Assembly: GCF_009862265.1 (NCBI RefSeq) | Contig: NZ_WWGX01000100.1 | Coordinates: forward strand, 1-64,000 | DNA from: Streptomyces sp. SID8352 | GTDB lineage: Bacteria; Actinomycetota; Actinomycetes; Streptomycetales; Streptomycetaceae | Length of the DNA stretch: 64,000 nt | Reading direction: 5' to 3' | Part shown: positions 1 through 7,588 of the stretch, piece after piece | Position numbering within the stretch: position 1 is the first letter of the stretch | Layout of the letters: each line of letters starts with the position of its first letter | Made by a program: the position numbers and the translations under genes | The notes under the pieces: model-generated | Seen by the model: the letters and a program-made list of their open reading frames with translations, nothing else | What the model was told of the DNA's origin: nothing | Databases searched by the model: none

Positions 1-95
1 CACCGGGCCACCGGGCCACCGGGCCACCGGGCCACCGGGCCACCGGGCCACCGGGCCACCGGGCCACCGGGCCACCGGGCCACCGGGCCACCGGG
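1..95. repeat. 9-bp tandem repeat, about 10.5 copies
   Basis: The window opens inside a perfect tandem array of the 9-mer CACCGGGCC that stops at about position 95. Nine bases is three codons, so the array could be translated on either strand (His-Arg-Ala on plus; Gly-Pro-Val or Ala-Arg-Trp on minus), but no start or stop around it lets me assign it to a gene. It lies about 70 bp beyond the 3' end of the last tad-like gene. In many actinobacteria a DEAD/DEAH helicase follows that gene, so the array may be the end of a neighbouring coding region cut by the window edge. Confidence 0.9.
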
Positions 96-165
96 AAAGC
101 CTCCCCCGGCCGCCCGGTCGGCGGACCCGTCTCGTCCCGACGAGATCCCATGCCGCCCGCCTCGG

Positions 166-651
166 TCACTCCGGTCCCGTCCAGGGATCCCAGGGATCCG
201 GTCCCGTCCAGAGATCCCGGTCCCCCGGCGGTTTCGGCCCCACCACGGACACCCGTCCCGGCAGCGACCCCGGCACGCCCATCGGGTCCTCCTCCGGCGG
301 CCCCGCACGGGCCCGTACCTCCGCCGCGAAGGGCCCCCGGCCCGCGGCGGCCGTCACGTCGGAGACACGGCCGGTGAGGACGCAGCGCACGAGCCGTGTC
401 CCCTGGGCCCCCGCGATGTCCCGGGCCCGCGCGCAGGCACCCTCCGCACCGTCCGCCCAGTGGTCGGCCGCCACGAGTGCCGCCAGGTCGGCGCCGCCCG
501 CCGCGCGTTGCCGGGCCACGACCGCCTGCCCCAGGGCCAGCACCACGCCGAACACCAGGCACAGGACGGCCACGGCACCCAGACTCCAGACCGTCGCGGA
601 GCCCCTGTCGGAGCGCGGCCGACGCATCGGGGACCGTCCGGCGCCCCTCAT
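166..651 (-). CDS. TadE-like (Rv3654c-type) membrane protein
   Basis: 161-aa protein with one N-terminal hydrophobic segment (about residues 23-45) preceded by a short Arg-rich stretch, then an Ala-rich region and a Pro/Gly/Asp-rich tail. This is the arrangement of the small TadE-like protein that ends tad-like loci in mycobacteria and streptomycetes (Rv3654c type). A pilin-like boundary Gly-Ser-Ala-Thr-Val-Trp precedes the hydrophobic part, but the Glu expected at +5 in class III pilins is replaced by Trp, so processing by a prepilin peptidase is doubtful. Start chosen because its ATG overlaps the stop of the upstream TadE gene (ATGA, 648-651), showing translational coupling. Last gene of the operon. 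The biochemical role in the family is not established. Confidence 0.82.
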   Translation of the reverse strand: MRGAGRSPMRRPRSDRGSATVWSLGAVAVLCLVFGVVLALGQAVVARQRAAGGADLAALVAADHWADGAEGACARARDIAGAQGTRLVRCVLTGRVSDVTAAAGRGPFAAEVRARAGPPEEDPMGVPGSLPGRVSVVGPKPPGDRDLWTGPDPWDPWTGPE

Positions 652-1031
652 GGCCCCTCCCCCGCCGTCTCCTCCACCGCCGCCACGGCCTCCTCCCGAA
701 CCGTGAACGGCAGCGCCCGCAACATCGGCGATTCGGCCACGACGACCACCCGCACACGACCCGCCTCACGGTGGACGGTGATCCGCGCCCCGCGTGGCGC
801 CGCCTCCCGGGCGACCTCCACGACGGCGTCCGCCGGGTCCTGGCGGGCGGCGGCCCGGGCACCGGTGCGGGCCGCGTCCACGCACTGGATCTGAGCGGCC
901 ATCACGAGCAGCCCCCACACCAGGGCCAGTGCGAACATCACCAGCACCGGCAGCACCACGGCCGTCTCCGCCGTCACGAACCCCCCGTCCGGGGCGCCCC
1001 GGGCCCGCGCGCGCCGCTCACATCCGCGCAC
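648..1031 (-). CDS. TadE-family pseudopilin-like protein
   Basis: 127-aa protein. Basic N-terminus followed by GGFVTAETAVVLPVLVMFAL: a Gly/Phe junction (residues 17/18) with Glu at +5 of the mature form and a hydrophobic helix, the hallmark of type IVb pilins and TadE pseudopilins. The rest is a small Ala/Val-rich periplasm-side domain typical of TadE. It corresponds by position to Rv3655c. Its ATG at 1031 lies inside the 3' end of the upstream DUF4244 gene (14-nt overlap) and its stop overlaps the next gene by 4 nt, so it is within one tightly coupled operon. Likely a minor pilin of the apparatus run by the TadA ATPase encoded upstream. No prepilin peptidase gene is in the window. Confidence 0.86.
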   Translation of the reverse strand: MRGCERRARARGAPDGGFVTAETAVVLPVLVMFALALVWGLLVMAAQIQCVDAARTGARAAARQDPADAVVEVAREAAPRGARITVHREAGRVRVVVVAESPMLRALPFTVREEAVAAVEETAGEGP

Positions 1032-1263
1032 TGAGCGCCCGCTTCACGATGCCCTGCAACTCCGCGCTGACCGTCCCGCTGGTCACCACCTTGTAGAGCA
1101 CCACGGCGAACGCGACCGCCGCCACGATGCCCATCGCGTACTCGGACGTGACCATGCCGGCGTCCCGGCGGTCCGAGGCCCGCCGCGCCACCGCGCGGGC
1201 CGCCCCGCGCACTCCGCACACCAGGGCACCCAGCCGCGCCCGCACCACTCCGTACATCCCCAC
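1018..1263 (-). CDS. DUF4244 Flp-pilin-like small protein
   Basis: 81-aa DUF4244 protein and probable major pilin-like subunit of this locus (position of Rv3656c). After about 36 basic/Ala residues comes GMVTSEYAMGIVAAVAFAVV: cleavage after Gly36 would leave Met as first residue and Glu at +5, exactly the type IVb pilin pattern, followed by a single hydrophobic helix and only about 20 further residues. The size and layout match Flp pilins. A strong ribosome-binding site (GAGGAGTGGGG) directly precedes the ATG at 1263, unlike the coupled genes around it, which fits a subunit made in larger amounts. A gap of about 100 bp separates it from tadC. Whether it forms a filament is inference. Confidence 0.85.
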   Translation of the reverse strand: MGMYGVVRARLGALVCGVRGAARAVARRASDRRDAGMVTSEYAMGIVAAVAFAVVLYKVVTSGTVSAELQGIVKRALSARM

Positions 1264-1365
1264 TCCTCATGCTCCGTTTCCGTCGTCCGTCCACCACCAC
1301 TGCCCGGCACCGCTGTCCGGGTCTCCCGGCAGTGCCGCTGCCCTGCCGTACCGGCCGTCACCGCG

Positions 1366-2157
1366 TCATCCGCCGCTCCCTCCCAGCGCTCCGCCCGCGA
1401 GCCCGATCACCACCGGCAGTACGCCCACCGCGATGAAGGCCGGCAGGAAGCACAGGCCCACCGGCGCGGTGACCATGACCGCGGCCCGGCGGGCCCTGGT
1501 CGTCGTGGCCCGGGAACGGTCGGCGCGGACCTGGGCGGCGAGCCGGGCGGCGGGGCCGGCGGCCGGGAGGCCGGACACATCTGCGCGCTCCAGCAGCCGC
1601 GCCAGCGGCTCCGCTCCGGGCAGCACGGCCAACCCGCTCCAGGCCGCGCCCGGTTCGCTCCCGAGCCTTACCTCGGCGGCGCCCCGGGCCAACGCCTCGC
1701 CGACGGGGCCGCCGAGCGCTTCACCCACGGCCCTGGCCGCGAGCACCGGCCCCGCCCCCGCCGCGACGCAGGCCGCGAGCAGGTCGGCGGCGAGCGGCAG
1801 TTGGCGTCCGGCCTCCGCGCCGAGGGCCGCCTCCGCCGCCGTGCGGTCGGGCGGGTGCCTTGCGCGCCAGTGCCACAGCGCCCCCGCGACGACCGCCCCG
1901 GCCAGGGCGCCGATGACGCCTCCGATCAGCAGGTGACCGGCGGCCACCGGCCCGGCCAGGGGCAGCCAGGCACGCCCCGCTTCCAGCAGCGCGGCCCTTC
2001 TCCGTGCCGCGCGCGGCGGCTCCGGGGCCAGCAGCCCGGCCAGCCTTCCGCGCACCGCCCGCGCCCGGTGCGCGGCGCCGACCCGGTGGGCCAGCCAACC
2101 GGCGGCCGGCACCGCCACCGACACGGCCCACAGCCCGCGGGCGGCCTCCCCGTTCAC
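1366..2157 (-). CDS. TadC-like type II secretion F-domain protein
   Basis: 263-aa inner-membrane protein with hydrophobic segments near the N-terminus, around residues 70-90, and a C-terminal pair rich in Val/Leu/Gly, plus a central helical T2SSF-type region containing the typical leucine-rich and Ala-Gly motifs. Family role: membrane platform protein working with TadB and the TadA ATPase. The start is the GTG at 2157, which overlaps the TGA of the upstream tadB gene (GTGA); a longer upstream reading frame exists but runs antisense-like through tadB and has no coding character. Third platform/ATPase component of the operon. Confidence 0.85.
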   Translation of the reverse strand: MNGEAARGLWAVSVAVPAAGWLAHRVGAAHRARAVRGRLAGLLAPEPPRAARRRAALLEAGRAWLPLAGPVAAGHLLIGGVIGALAGAVVAGALWHWRARHPPDRTAAEAALGAEAGRQLPLAADLLAACVAAGAGPVLAARAVGEALGGPVGEALARGAAEVRLGSEPGAAWSGLAVLPGAEPLARLLERADVSGLPAAGPAARLAAQVRADRSRATTTRARRAAVMVTAPVGLCFLPAFIAVGVLPVVIGLAGGALGGSGG

Positions 2158-3038
2158 GCCGCCGCCTCCGCCCCGCGCACGATCCGCGCCACCCACCACA
2201 GGCCCAGGCCCTCCAGCACGCCGCCGACCAGCAGGCAGCCCAGGCCAGCACCGGTGTGCAGCAGCACGTGCAGCGGATCGGCCCCGAGGGCGAAGCCGAG
2301 GAGGAGCCCCAGCGCCGGAAGTCCGGCGAGCATCGCGGCCGTTGCCCTGGCTCCCGCCAACTGGGCGTGCAGATCGGCCCGCTGGTCCCGCTCGGCGCGC
2401 AGCGCCGCCTCCAGCCGGTCGAGTCCGGCCGCGAGCCCCGCGCCCTGCTCGACGGCGACCCGCCAGCAGGCCGCGAGCCCGCGCAGTCCCTCGGCTCCGG
2501 GCTGCCGGGCCGCCGCCGTGAGCGCCGCCGGGACGTCGCCGCCGAACCTGGCCGCCGCCAGCACCCCCGCCCCGGCGTTCCCGAGCCCTCCGGCGTCCCG
2601 GGCCGCCCACCGCAGCGCCTCGCCCGGCTGGCGTCCCGCCCGGACCTCCCCGGCGAGCGCCCCGCACAGCACGATCACGGCGTCCCGACGGCGCTCCCGC
2701 TCCCGCCCCGCCCGTGCCTCCCTCAGGGTCCGGCGCAGCAGCGGCACCCCGGCCGCCCCCGCGACGGCCGGCAGCGGCGAACCGCCCAGCACCGCCAGCA
2801 CCAGCCCCGCCACGGCCACCGCCCATTCGGGACGCAGCCGCCCGCGGAGCCGCCGCATTCCCTCCACCACCCGGTCAGGCAACGGAGGCGCTCCCGCCGG
2901 GCCCGCGACCGCGCCGCACCCGGCCGGAAGCAGCAGCCGCGCCCGGCGCGCCCCGCGGCGCCGGGCCGCGGTGAGCCGTGCCGACAGGGCGAGGCAGAGC
3001 AGAGCCCCGGCCACCGCCGCCTCACTCGCCGCCGTCAT
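2154..3038 (-). CDS. TadB-like type II secretion F-domain protein
   Basis: 294-aa membrane protein. An N-terminal hydrophobic segment (MTAASEAAVAGALLCLALSA) and another around residues 75-100 are followed by the T2SSF cytoplasmic domain with conserved helical stretches (ALAGEVRAG-PGEALRWA and a leucine-rich C-terminal membrane pair). Homologous to the first platform protein of Tad systems (Rv3658c position). The chosen ATG at 3038 starts 17 nt inside the end of the TadA gene, consistent with coupled translation; an upstream ATG at 3101 would add 21 Arg/Pro residues lying fully within tadA and is less likely. Its stop overlaps tadC by 4 nt. It would pair with TadC to form the inner-membrane platform. 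Confidence 0.85.
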   Translation of the reverse strand: MTAASEAAVAGALLCLALSARLTAARRRGARRARLLLPAGCGAVAGPAGAPPLPDRVVEGMRRLRGRLRPEWAVAVAGLVLAVLGGSPLPAVAGAAGVPLLRRTLREARAGRERERRRDAVIVLCGALAGEVRAGRQPGEALRWAARDAGGLGNAGAGVLAAARFGGDVPAALTAAARQPGAEGLRGLAACWRVAVEQGAGLAAGLDRLEAALRAERDQRADLHAQLAGARATAAMLAGLPALGLLLGFALGADPLHVLLHTGAGLGCLLVGGVLEGLGLWWVARIVRGAEAAA

Positions 3039-4770
3039 GGACCGGCTCCCTTCCGACGGCGCGCGGGTCCGGGGCGTGGGCACCGGCCTCCGGACCGGCA
3101 CCGCACAGCAGTTCCCGCAGCCGGTCCCAGCCGGGCTCGGCCACGAACGCCCGGCGGCCCCAGCGCAGCGCGGGCACCGTCCGCACCAGCCCCGACGAGT
3201 CCCGCTCCAGCACGTGCACCTCGGCGACGCGCCGCCGCCCCGACCGGTCCCGGGCCAGATGCAGGACGACCGAGAGGGCCGCCGACAGTTGGCTGTGCAG
3301 CGCCGCGCGGTCCAGCCCGGCGGCCGTGCCGAGCGCCTCCAGCCGGGCGGGCACGTCGGACGCCGCGTTGGCGTGCACCGTTCCGCAGCCGCCTTCGTGA
3401 CCGGTGTTCAACGCGGCCAGCAGGTCGACCACTTCGGGCCCCCGCACCTCGCCGACGACCAGCCGGTCCGGACGCATCCGCAGCGCCTGCCGCACCAGGT
3501 CCTCCAGGGTGACCAGCCCGGCGCCCTCCTGGTTGGCGGGGCGGGTCTCCAGCCGGACGACGTGCGGATGGTCCGGCCGCAGCTCGGCCGAGTCCTCGGC
3601 CAGCACGATCCGCTCGCCCGGGCCCACGAGCCCGAGCAGCGCGCTCAGCAGCGTCGTCTTGCCGCTGCCCGTCCCGCCGCTGACGAGGAACGACAACCGG
3701 GCCCGCACGAGCGCCCGCAGGACACGATCCCCGCCCGGCGGCACCGTCCCCGCCGCCGTCAGCTCATCGAGGGTGAAGGCGCGCGGCCGGACCACCCGCA
3801 GGGAGAGGCAGGCGCAGCCGACGGCCACGGGCGGCAGCACCGCGTGCAACCGGGTGCCGTCGGGCAGCCGGGCGTCCACCCACGGGCGGGCGTCGTCGAG
3901 CCGCCGCCCGGCGACCGCGGCGAGGCGCTGGGCGAGCCTGCGCACCGCTCCGGCGTCCGTGAAGGACACCGGCGTCAGTTCCAGTCCGCCGCCGCGATCG
4001 ACCCAGACCCGGTCCGGCGCGGAGACCAGCACATCCGTCACCGAGGGATCCGCTAGCAGGGGCTCCAGCGGCCCGCTGCCCACCAGCTCCGACCGCAGTT
4101 GCTCGGCCGCGGCGAGGACCTCCGCGTCCCCGAGCACCCGTCCCTGTTCCCGGAGCGCCTGGGCCACCCGCGCGGGGGTCGGCTCCGCACCGCGCTCTGC
4201 GAGCCACCGCCGTACGCCGTCGAGCATCCCGGCGGTCCGGCCGGGCCCGGGCCCCAGCGGCGCCCCTGCCCCTGGCACCGTCCCAGTCCCCGGCCGTACC
4301 TCCGGCCCGGCCCCCGGCGCCATGTCCGTACCCGGGGCGTGGCCTCCCGGCCGTACCGTGCCGGTCCACCGAACCTCCGCCGACGCCCACCGCCGGTGCG
4401 GGTCCCTTTCGTCGTCCCCGGGGGCCGGCTCCGGCCCGGCTCCCTGAAGGGCCCACCCATGAGCGCCCCAAGGCAGCGCGGCCCCCACGACCGGCCCTCC
4501 GCCCGGCCCGCCTCCCACGGCACCGGCGGGCCCGCCCCCGCCCACACCGCGCTGTCCGCCGGAAGCCACGACGCCGCCCGACGCCCCGGGTGACACCGCG
4601 TCGCCCGGCTCCCCCGGCACCGCCCGGCCGAAACCGCCGCCCGGCTCCCCGAGCGGTACCGCACCCGCGGACGCGCTCCCGGAAGCCCCGGCCGGCACCG
4701 CACCGCCGTCCCGCGCGGCCCCCGCGGAGCCCCTCGCTCCGCCGAATCCCGTAGCCGTCGCCGTCCTCAT
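3022..4770 (-). CDS. TadA/CpaF-family secretion ATPase
   Basis: 582-aa hexameric-type ATPase that would power pilus assembly or secretion. The conserved part covers roughly residues 180-560: an N-terminal substrate-facing domain, Walker A GGTGSGKTT at about residue 365, an Asp box (VLAEDSAELRP), a His-box-like TRPAN region and Walker B/His motifs around RMRPDRLVVGEVRG and GHEGGCGTVHAN. The first about 180 residues are unusual: a Gly/Ala/Pro-rich low-complexity stretch without recognisable fold, making the protein longer than usual family members (about 400-450 aa). The start at 4770 is supported by the ATGA overlap with the stop of ssd. It sits between the CpaE-like localisation protein and the TadB/TadC platform genes. 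Confidence 0.92.
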   Translation of the reverse strand: MRTATATGFGGARGSAGAARDGGAVPAGASGSASAGAVPLGEPGGGFGRAVPGEPGDAVSPGASGGVVASGGQRGVGGGGPAGAVGGGPGGGPVVGAALPWGAHGWALQGAGPEPAPGDDERDPHRRWASAEVRWTGTVRPGGHAPGTDMAPGAGPEVRPGTGTVPGAGAPLGPGPGRTAGMLDGVRRWLAERGAEPTPARVAQALREQGRVLGDAEVLAAAEQLRSELVGSGPLEPLLADPSVTDVLVSAPDRVWVDRGGGLELTPVSFTDAGAVRRLAQRLAAVAGRRLDDARPWVDARLPDGTRLHAVLPPVAVGCACLSLRVVRPRAFTLDELTAAGTVPPGGDRVLRALVRARLSFLVSGGTGSGKTTLLSALLGLVGPGERIVLAEDSAELRPDHPHVVRLETRPANQEGAGLVTLEDLVRQALRMRPDRLVVGEVRGPEVVDLLAALNTGHEGGCGTVHANAASDVPARLEALGTAAGLDRAALHSQLSAALSVVLHLARDRSGRRRVAEVHVLERDSSGLVRTVPALRWGRRAFVAEPGWDRLRELLCGAGPEAGAHAPDPRAVGREPVHDGGE

Positions 4771-5888
4771 GCGCCGCTCCCGCCCGTCTCCGCCAGCGCC
4801 CGCTCCCAGAACTCCCGGCAGAAGCCCGCCAAGGGGCCCCGCCCACCGGCACCCGGCGGCCGGCCGTTCTCCGCCGCGCGGAGCAGCCCGGACTCGGCGG
4901 GCAGCTCACCGGCCAGGGGCAGTCCGAGCAGCCGGGCCACCTCGCGGTCGTCCAGACCGGGCGGGTACGGTCCGCGCACCACGACCCGCAGATCGCGCAG
5001 GGCCGGACCGACGGCGGCGGAGACCCGGGCCGCCGCCGCGACGGCCCGCAGTTCCGCCGGGACCACCAGGAGGCCCAGGTCGAGCTGGCCCAGCACCTCG
5101 GCCACCCCGTCGTCGGCACGGCGCGGCAGATCGACCACGACGGTGCCACCCCGGCGCCGGGCCGCCGCGAGCACGGCACGCACGGCCTGCGGAGGCACCG
5201 CGACGCAGTCCCCCCGGTCCCAGCTCAGCACCCGCAGCGAGTGCAGTTCGGGCAGCGACTCCTCCAGGGCGCCGCCGCCCACCCGGCCCCGAGAGGCCGC
5301 GAAGGCCGGCCAGCGCAGCCCCTCGGCCGACTCCCCGCCGAGCAGCACATCCAGCCCGCCGCCCAAGGGATCGGCGTCGACCAGGAGGCTGCGCCGCCCC
5401 TCGCGGGCGGAGGTGACGGCCAGCGCGCAGGCCAGCGTCGACGCGCCGGCGCCGCCCCGCCCTCCGATGACACCGACCGTGAGGGCCGGTCGGCCGGCGC
5501 CCTCGGCCACGTCGGCGATGCGGTCGACCAGCCACTGCTCCCCGTCGGGCAGCACCAGCACGTGGTCGGCGCCGATCTCGACGGCCCGCCGCCAGACCCC
5601 CGGGTCGTCCGGGTCCCGGCCGACGAGGACCACACCGCGTCTGCGGGCGGCCCCGCGCACCCGTGGTGCCGCGTCGTCGCCGACCAGCACGAGCGGTGCG
5701 GCGTCCCAGCCACCGGACCGGTCGGCACCGGAGGGGGGCGGGGAGTGGTGCACCTGCGGGGTGGCGCCGGCCGCGGCGCACAGGCGCAGGAGGTCGTCGA
5801 GGAGCCCGGTGTCCTCGGTGACGATGAGCGGGCCGCTCTGCCGTCCTCCGGCGGCGGATGGCGGGTCGTCGATGACTGTTTTGGACAT
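4767..5888 (-). CDS. ssd: Ssd/CpaE-like P-loop ATPase (septum-site determining homologue)
   Basis: 373-aa protein of the MinD/ParA superfamily in its CpaE-like branch. An N-terminal response-receiver-like region (residues about 20-140) is followed by the deviant Walker A GVIGGRGGAGASTL (about 150-163) in which the signature lysine of ParA proteins (KGGxGKT) is missing, as in mycobacterial Ssd (Rv3660c). The switch motif VVVDLP follows later. Family role: positioning of the Tad machine at the cell pole or membrane; in mycobacteria overexpression blocks septation. First gene of the seven-gene operon, coupled to tadA by ATGA. A GAAGGGG ribosome-binding site lies upstream of the ATG. Confidence 0.85.
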   Translation of the reverse strand: MSKTVIDDPPSAAGGRQSGPLIVTEDTGLLDDLLRLCAAAGATPQVHHSPPPSGADRSGGWDAAPLVLVGDDAAPRVRGAARRRGVVLVGRDPDDPGVWRRAVEIGADHVLVLPDGEQWLVDRIADVAEGAGRPALTVGVIGGRGGAGASTLACALAVTSAREGRRSLLVDADPLGGGLDVLLGGESAEGLRWPAFAASRGRVGGGALEESLPELHSLRVLSWDRGDCVAVPPQAVRAVLAAARRRGGTVVVDLPRRADDGVAEVLGQLDLGLLVVPAELRAVAAAARVSAAVGPALRDLRVVVRGPYPPGLDDREVARLLGLPLAGELPAESGLLRAAENGRPPGAGGRGPLAGFCREFWERALAETGGSGA

Positions 5889-6024
5889 GGCACGAGCCCC
5901 TTCGCTGCGTTCGTCGTCAATGCGCGCCCGGAAAACGGAACCGGCCGTGAAGTCGGCGCGGTCCGGACGTCTCGGGAAACACGGTGCGGCGAACCGGGAA
6001 ATCGTGTGGATCTTGGTCGAAAAC

Positions 6025-6033
6025 TGTGGACAA
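6025..6033 (-). promoter_or_regulatory. Perfect DnaA-box 9-mer (TTGTCCACA)
   Basis: The minus strand reads TTGTCCACA, the preferred DnaA box of Streptomyces, in the 520-bp divergent gap between ssd and the HAD hydrolase gene, about 140 bp upstream of ssd. A weaker look-alike (TGTGGATCT on plus) is just upstream. A single box is not an origin; if used at all it would titrate DnaA or link ssd expression to replication. The match is direct, the function is inference. Confidence 0.4.
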
Positions 6034-6148
6034 CTCGGCGCCTGTGAATATCGCCATCACCCGTACAGGTGAGCGCGGAACGGCCCCCGGGGCGCCCTTC
6101 CCACGGCCTCCCGAGCAGAGCCGACCATCACACAGCGTCACATGGCAT

Positions 6149-6193
6149 ATGCATGACAAACAAGCACCCCGCTGTACAGCACTGATGCCCTGA
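6149..6193 (+). CDS. Possible 14-codon leader peptide ORF
   Basis: A short open frame reads MHDKQAPRCTALMP and stops just before a strong hairpin at 6230-6264. It lies in the 5' region of the HAD hydrolase gene. The arrangement (short ORF, then a perfect stem) resembles an attenuator leader. However, there is no convincing ribosome-binding site, no run of one regulatory codon, and the HAD gene appears to have its own promoter at 6400, so this could equally be chance. Listed because the surrounding bases are less GC-rich than the genome, as is common in transcribed leaders. Confidence 0.2.
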   Translation: MHDKQAPRCTALMP

Positions 6194-6229
6194 ATCCTCG
6201 GGAAGAACGAAAAACGCATCCGGACATGC

Positions 6230-6264
6230 GACGACCCCCGCCGGGGGGGAGAGCGGGGGTCGTC
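6230..6264. terminator. Strong hairpin, 12-bp perfect stem
   Basis: GACGACCCCCGC (6230-6241) and its exact complement (6253-6264) enclose an 11-base purine loop. A second, smaller stem follows at 6272-6296 (CCGACTC / GAGTCGG around a G-run). Together they look like a double factor-independent terminator in the non-coding gap between the divergent ssd and HAD genes. They could end a short transcript starting near 6100 or insulate the HAD promoter. Confidence 0.6.
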
Positions 6265-6399
6265 TCCACGGCCGACTCGGGGGGGGGAGGAGTCGGGCCG
6301 GGTTAGCACGGTCGCGAACGATCCGTGACTTCCATGGTGTACCCGAGAGCCTTCTCAGGCAAACCCACACGCCCCACCTTACGCCGAATGGGCTGCGCC

Positions 6400-6405
6400 T
6401 ATGCT
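6400..6405 (+). promoter_or_regulatory. -10 element (TATGCT) implying leaderless HAD mRNA
   Basis: TATGCT fits the TANNNT -10 hexamer and lies 7 nt before the GTG at 6413, the spacing at which transcription would begin on the start codon. No Shine-Dalgarno sequence precedes that GTG. This decides the start of the hydrolase gene at 6413; the ATG at 6401 falls inside the -10 itself. Confidence 0.55.
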
Positions 6406-6412
6406 CGGGGTC

Positions 6413-7249
6413 GTGGAAAACCACTCCTTGCGCCACTCCAAGCCCCGCACAGCCGCCTTCTTCGACCTGGACAAGACGGTCATTGCGAAGTCGAGCACGC
6501 TCACCTTCAGCAAGTCCTTCTACCAGGGCGGGCTGATCAACCGCCGGGCCGTCCTGCGCACCGCGTACGCCCAGTTCGTGTTCCTCGCGGGCGGTGCCGA
6601 CCACGACCAGATGGAGCGGATGCGCGAGTACCTCTCCGCCCTCTGCCGCGGCTGGAACGTCGAGCTGGTCAAGGAGCTGGTCGCCGAGACCCTGCACGAC
6701 CTGATCGACCCGATCATCTACGACGAGGCCGCCTCCCTCATCGAGGACCACCACATCGCGGGACGCGACGTGGTCATCGTCTCGACCTCGGGCGCCGAGG
6801 TCGTCGAACCCATCGGCGAGCTGCTCGGCGCCGACCGGGTGGTGGCCACCCGCATGGTCGTGGGCGACGACGGCTGCTTCACCGGCGAGGTGGAGTACTA
6901 CGCGTACGGGCCGACCAAGGCGGAGGCGATCCGGGAACTGGCCGAGTCCGAGGGCTACGACCTGTCCCGCTGCTACGCCTACAGCGACTCGGCGACCGAC
7001 CTGCCGATGCTGGAGGCCGTCGGGCATCCGCACGCCGTCAACCCGGACCGGGCGCTGCGCCGCGAGGCACTCACCCGTTCGTGGCCCATCCTCGACTTCC
7101 ACCGGCCCGTCCGCCTCAAGCAGCGCATCCCCGGGCTCTCCGTGCCGCCCCGCCCGGCCCTCGTCGCCGCCGCAGCGATAGGCGCCGCCGCGGCCACCGC
7201 GGGCATCGTCTGGTACGCGAGCCGGCGCAGGTCGGCCTCCGCGGCCTGA
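6413..7249 (+). CDS. HAD-IB family phosphatase with C-terminal membrane anchor
   Basis: 278-aa SerB-like haloacid dehalogenase protein. Motif I FFDLDKTV (with the two catalytic Asp) is at about residues 16-23, motif II Ser/Thr in VIVSTSGAE near 120, the Lys of motif III in GPTKAEA and motif IV YSDSATDLPML near 190. The C-terminus has a hydrophobic helix (LVAAAAIGAAAATAGIVWYA) and basic end, suggesting anchoring to the cytoplasmic membrane. It is the streptomycete counterpart of Rv3661 beside the tad-like operon, and to my memory the S. coelicolor relative (SCO3558) is annotated as associated with morphological differentiation. Substrate unknown. The start is the leaderless GTG after TATGCT; an ATG 12 nt upstream is less likely. 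Confidence 0.88.
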   Translation: MENHSLRHSKPRTAAFFDLDKTVIAKSSTLTFSKSFYQGGLINRRAVLRTAYAQFVFLAGGADHDQMERMREYLSALCRGWNVELVKELVAETLHDLIDPIIYDEAASLIEDHHIAGRDVVIVSTSGAEVVEPIGELLGADRVVATRMVVGDDGCFTGEVEYYAYGPTKAEAIRELAESEGYDLSRCYAYSDSATDLPMLEAVGHPHAVNPDRALRREALTRSWPILDFHRPVRLKQRIPGLSVPPRPALVAAAAIGAAAATAGIVWYASRRRSASAA

Positions 7250-7312
7250 TCCGCCCGGGATCCGGGGCCGCTGCATGCCCCCGGACCGGCCTCCGAAACT
7301 CCGGGGCGCACC

Positions 7313-7338
7313 CTTTCACCCGTATTTGAGGGTGAAAG
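7313..7338. terminator. Inverted repeat after HAD gene (first of two)
   Basis: CTTTCACCC and GGGTGAAAG pair perfectly (9 bp) around an 8-base loop, 64 nt past the HAD stop. It is noticeably A/T-richer than the surroundings. Probable transcription end of the HAD gene, or of a minus-strand RNA coming from the right. It could also be a protein-binding palindrome. Confidence 0.55.
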
Positions 7339-7340
7339 TA

Positions 7341-7369
7341 AAGAAGTGCGAGACCCCCTTCCACTTCTT
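7341..7369. terminator. Inverted repeat after HAD gene (second of two)
   Basis: AAGAAGTG pairs with CACTTCTT (8 bp, 13-base loop), directly after the previous stem. Two stems in succession in a convergent gene gap suggest a strong bidirectional stop. Confidence 0.5.
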
Positions 7370-7374
7370 CCGGC

Positions 7375-7588
7375 CCCGGAGTACAAAGGAATCAACGGCC
7401 CGCGAGACCAGGGACATCCGAGAGGATCACCCGAGAAGCGCATTCGGCCCCACGGACCGAGCATGAACACCGGGCACCCACGCGACGTCGACCCGTCGAT
7501 TACGGGCCAGCCGCACCAGGTGACGGGCGAAGATCCCGGCCTGATGGGCAGAACATCGAGGACGCTTGGTACCCCGGTGAACGTGCCA
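7375..7588. ncRNA. Candidate 6S-type small RNA region
   Basis: This roughly 200-base stretch between the HAD and Fic-like genes has no convincing ORF but can fold: GGATC (about 7424) with GATCC (about 7532), ACCCG with CGGGC just inside, and internal stems such as CCCGT/ACGGG at 7492-7506 and CATTCGG/CCGAGCATG at 7441-7465, giving a long interrupted hairpin. The minus strand holds ATGCTCGGTCCGT, close to a conserved part of E. coli 6S RNA. From memory, the S. coelicolor 6S RNA gene (ssrS) was mapped between SCO3558 and SCO3559, the equivalents of these flanking genes. Strand and ends cannot be fixed by eye, so the coordinates are approximate. Confidence 0.35.
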
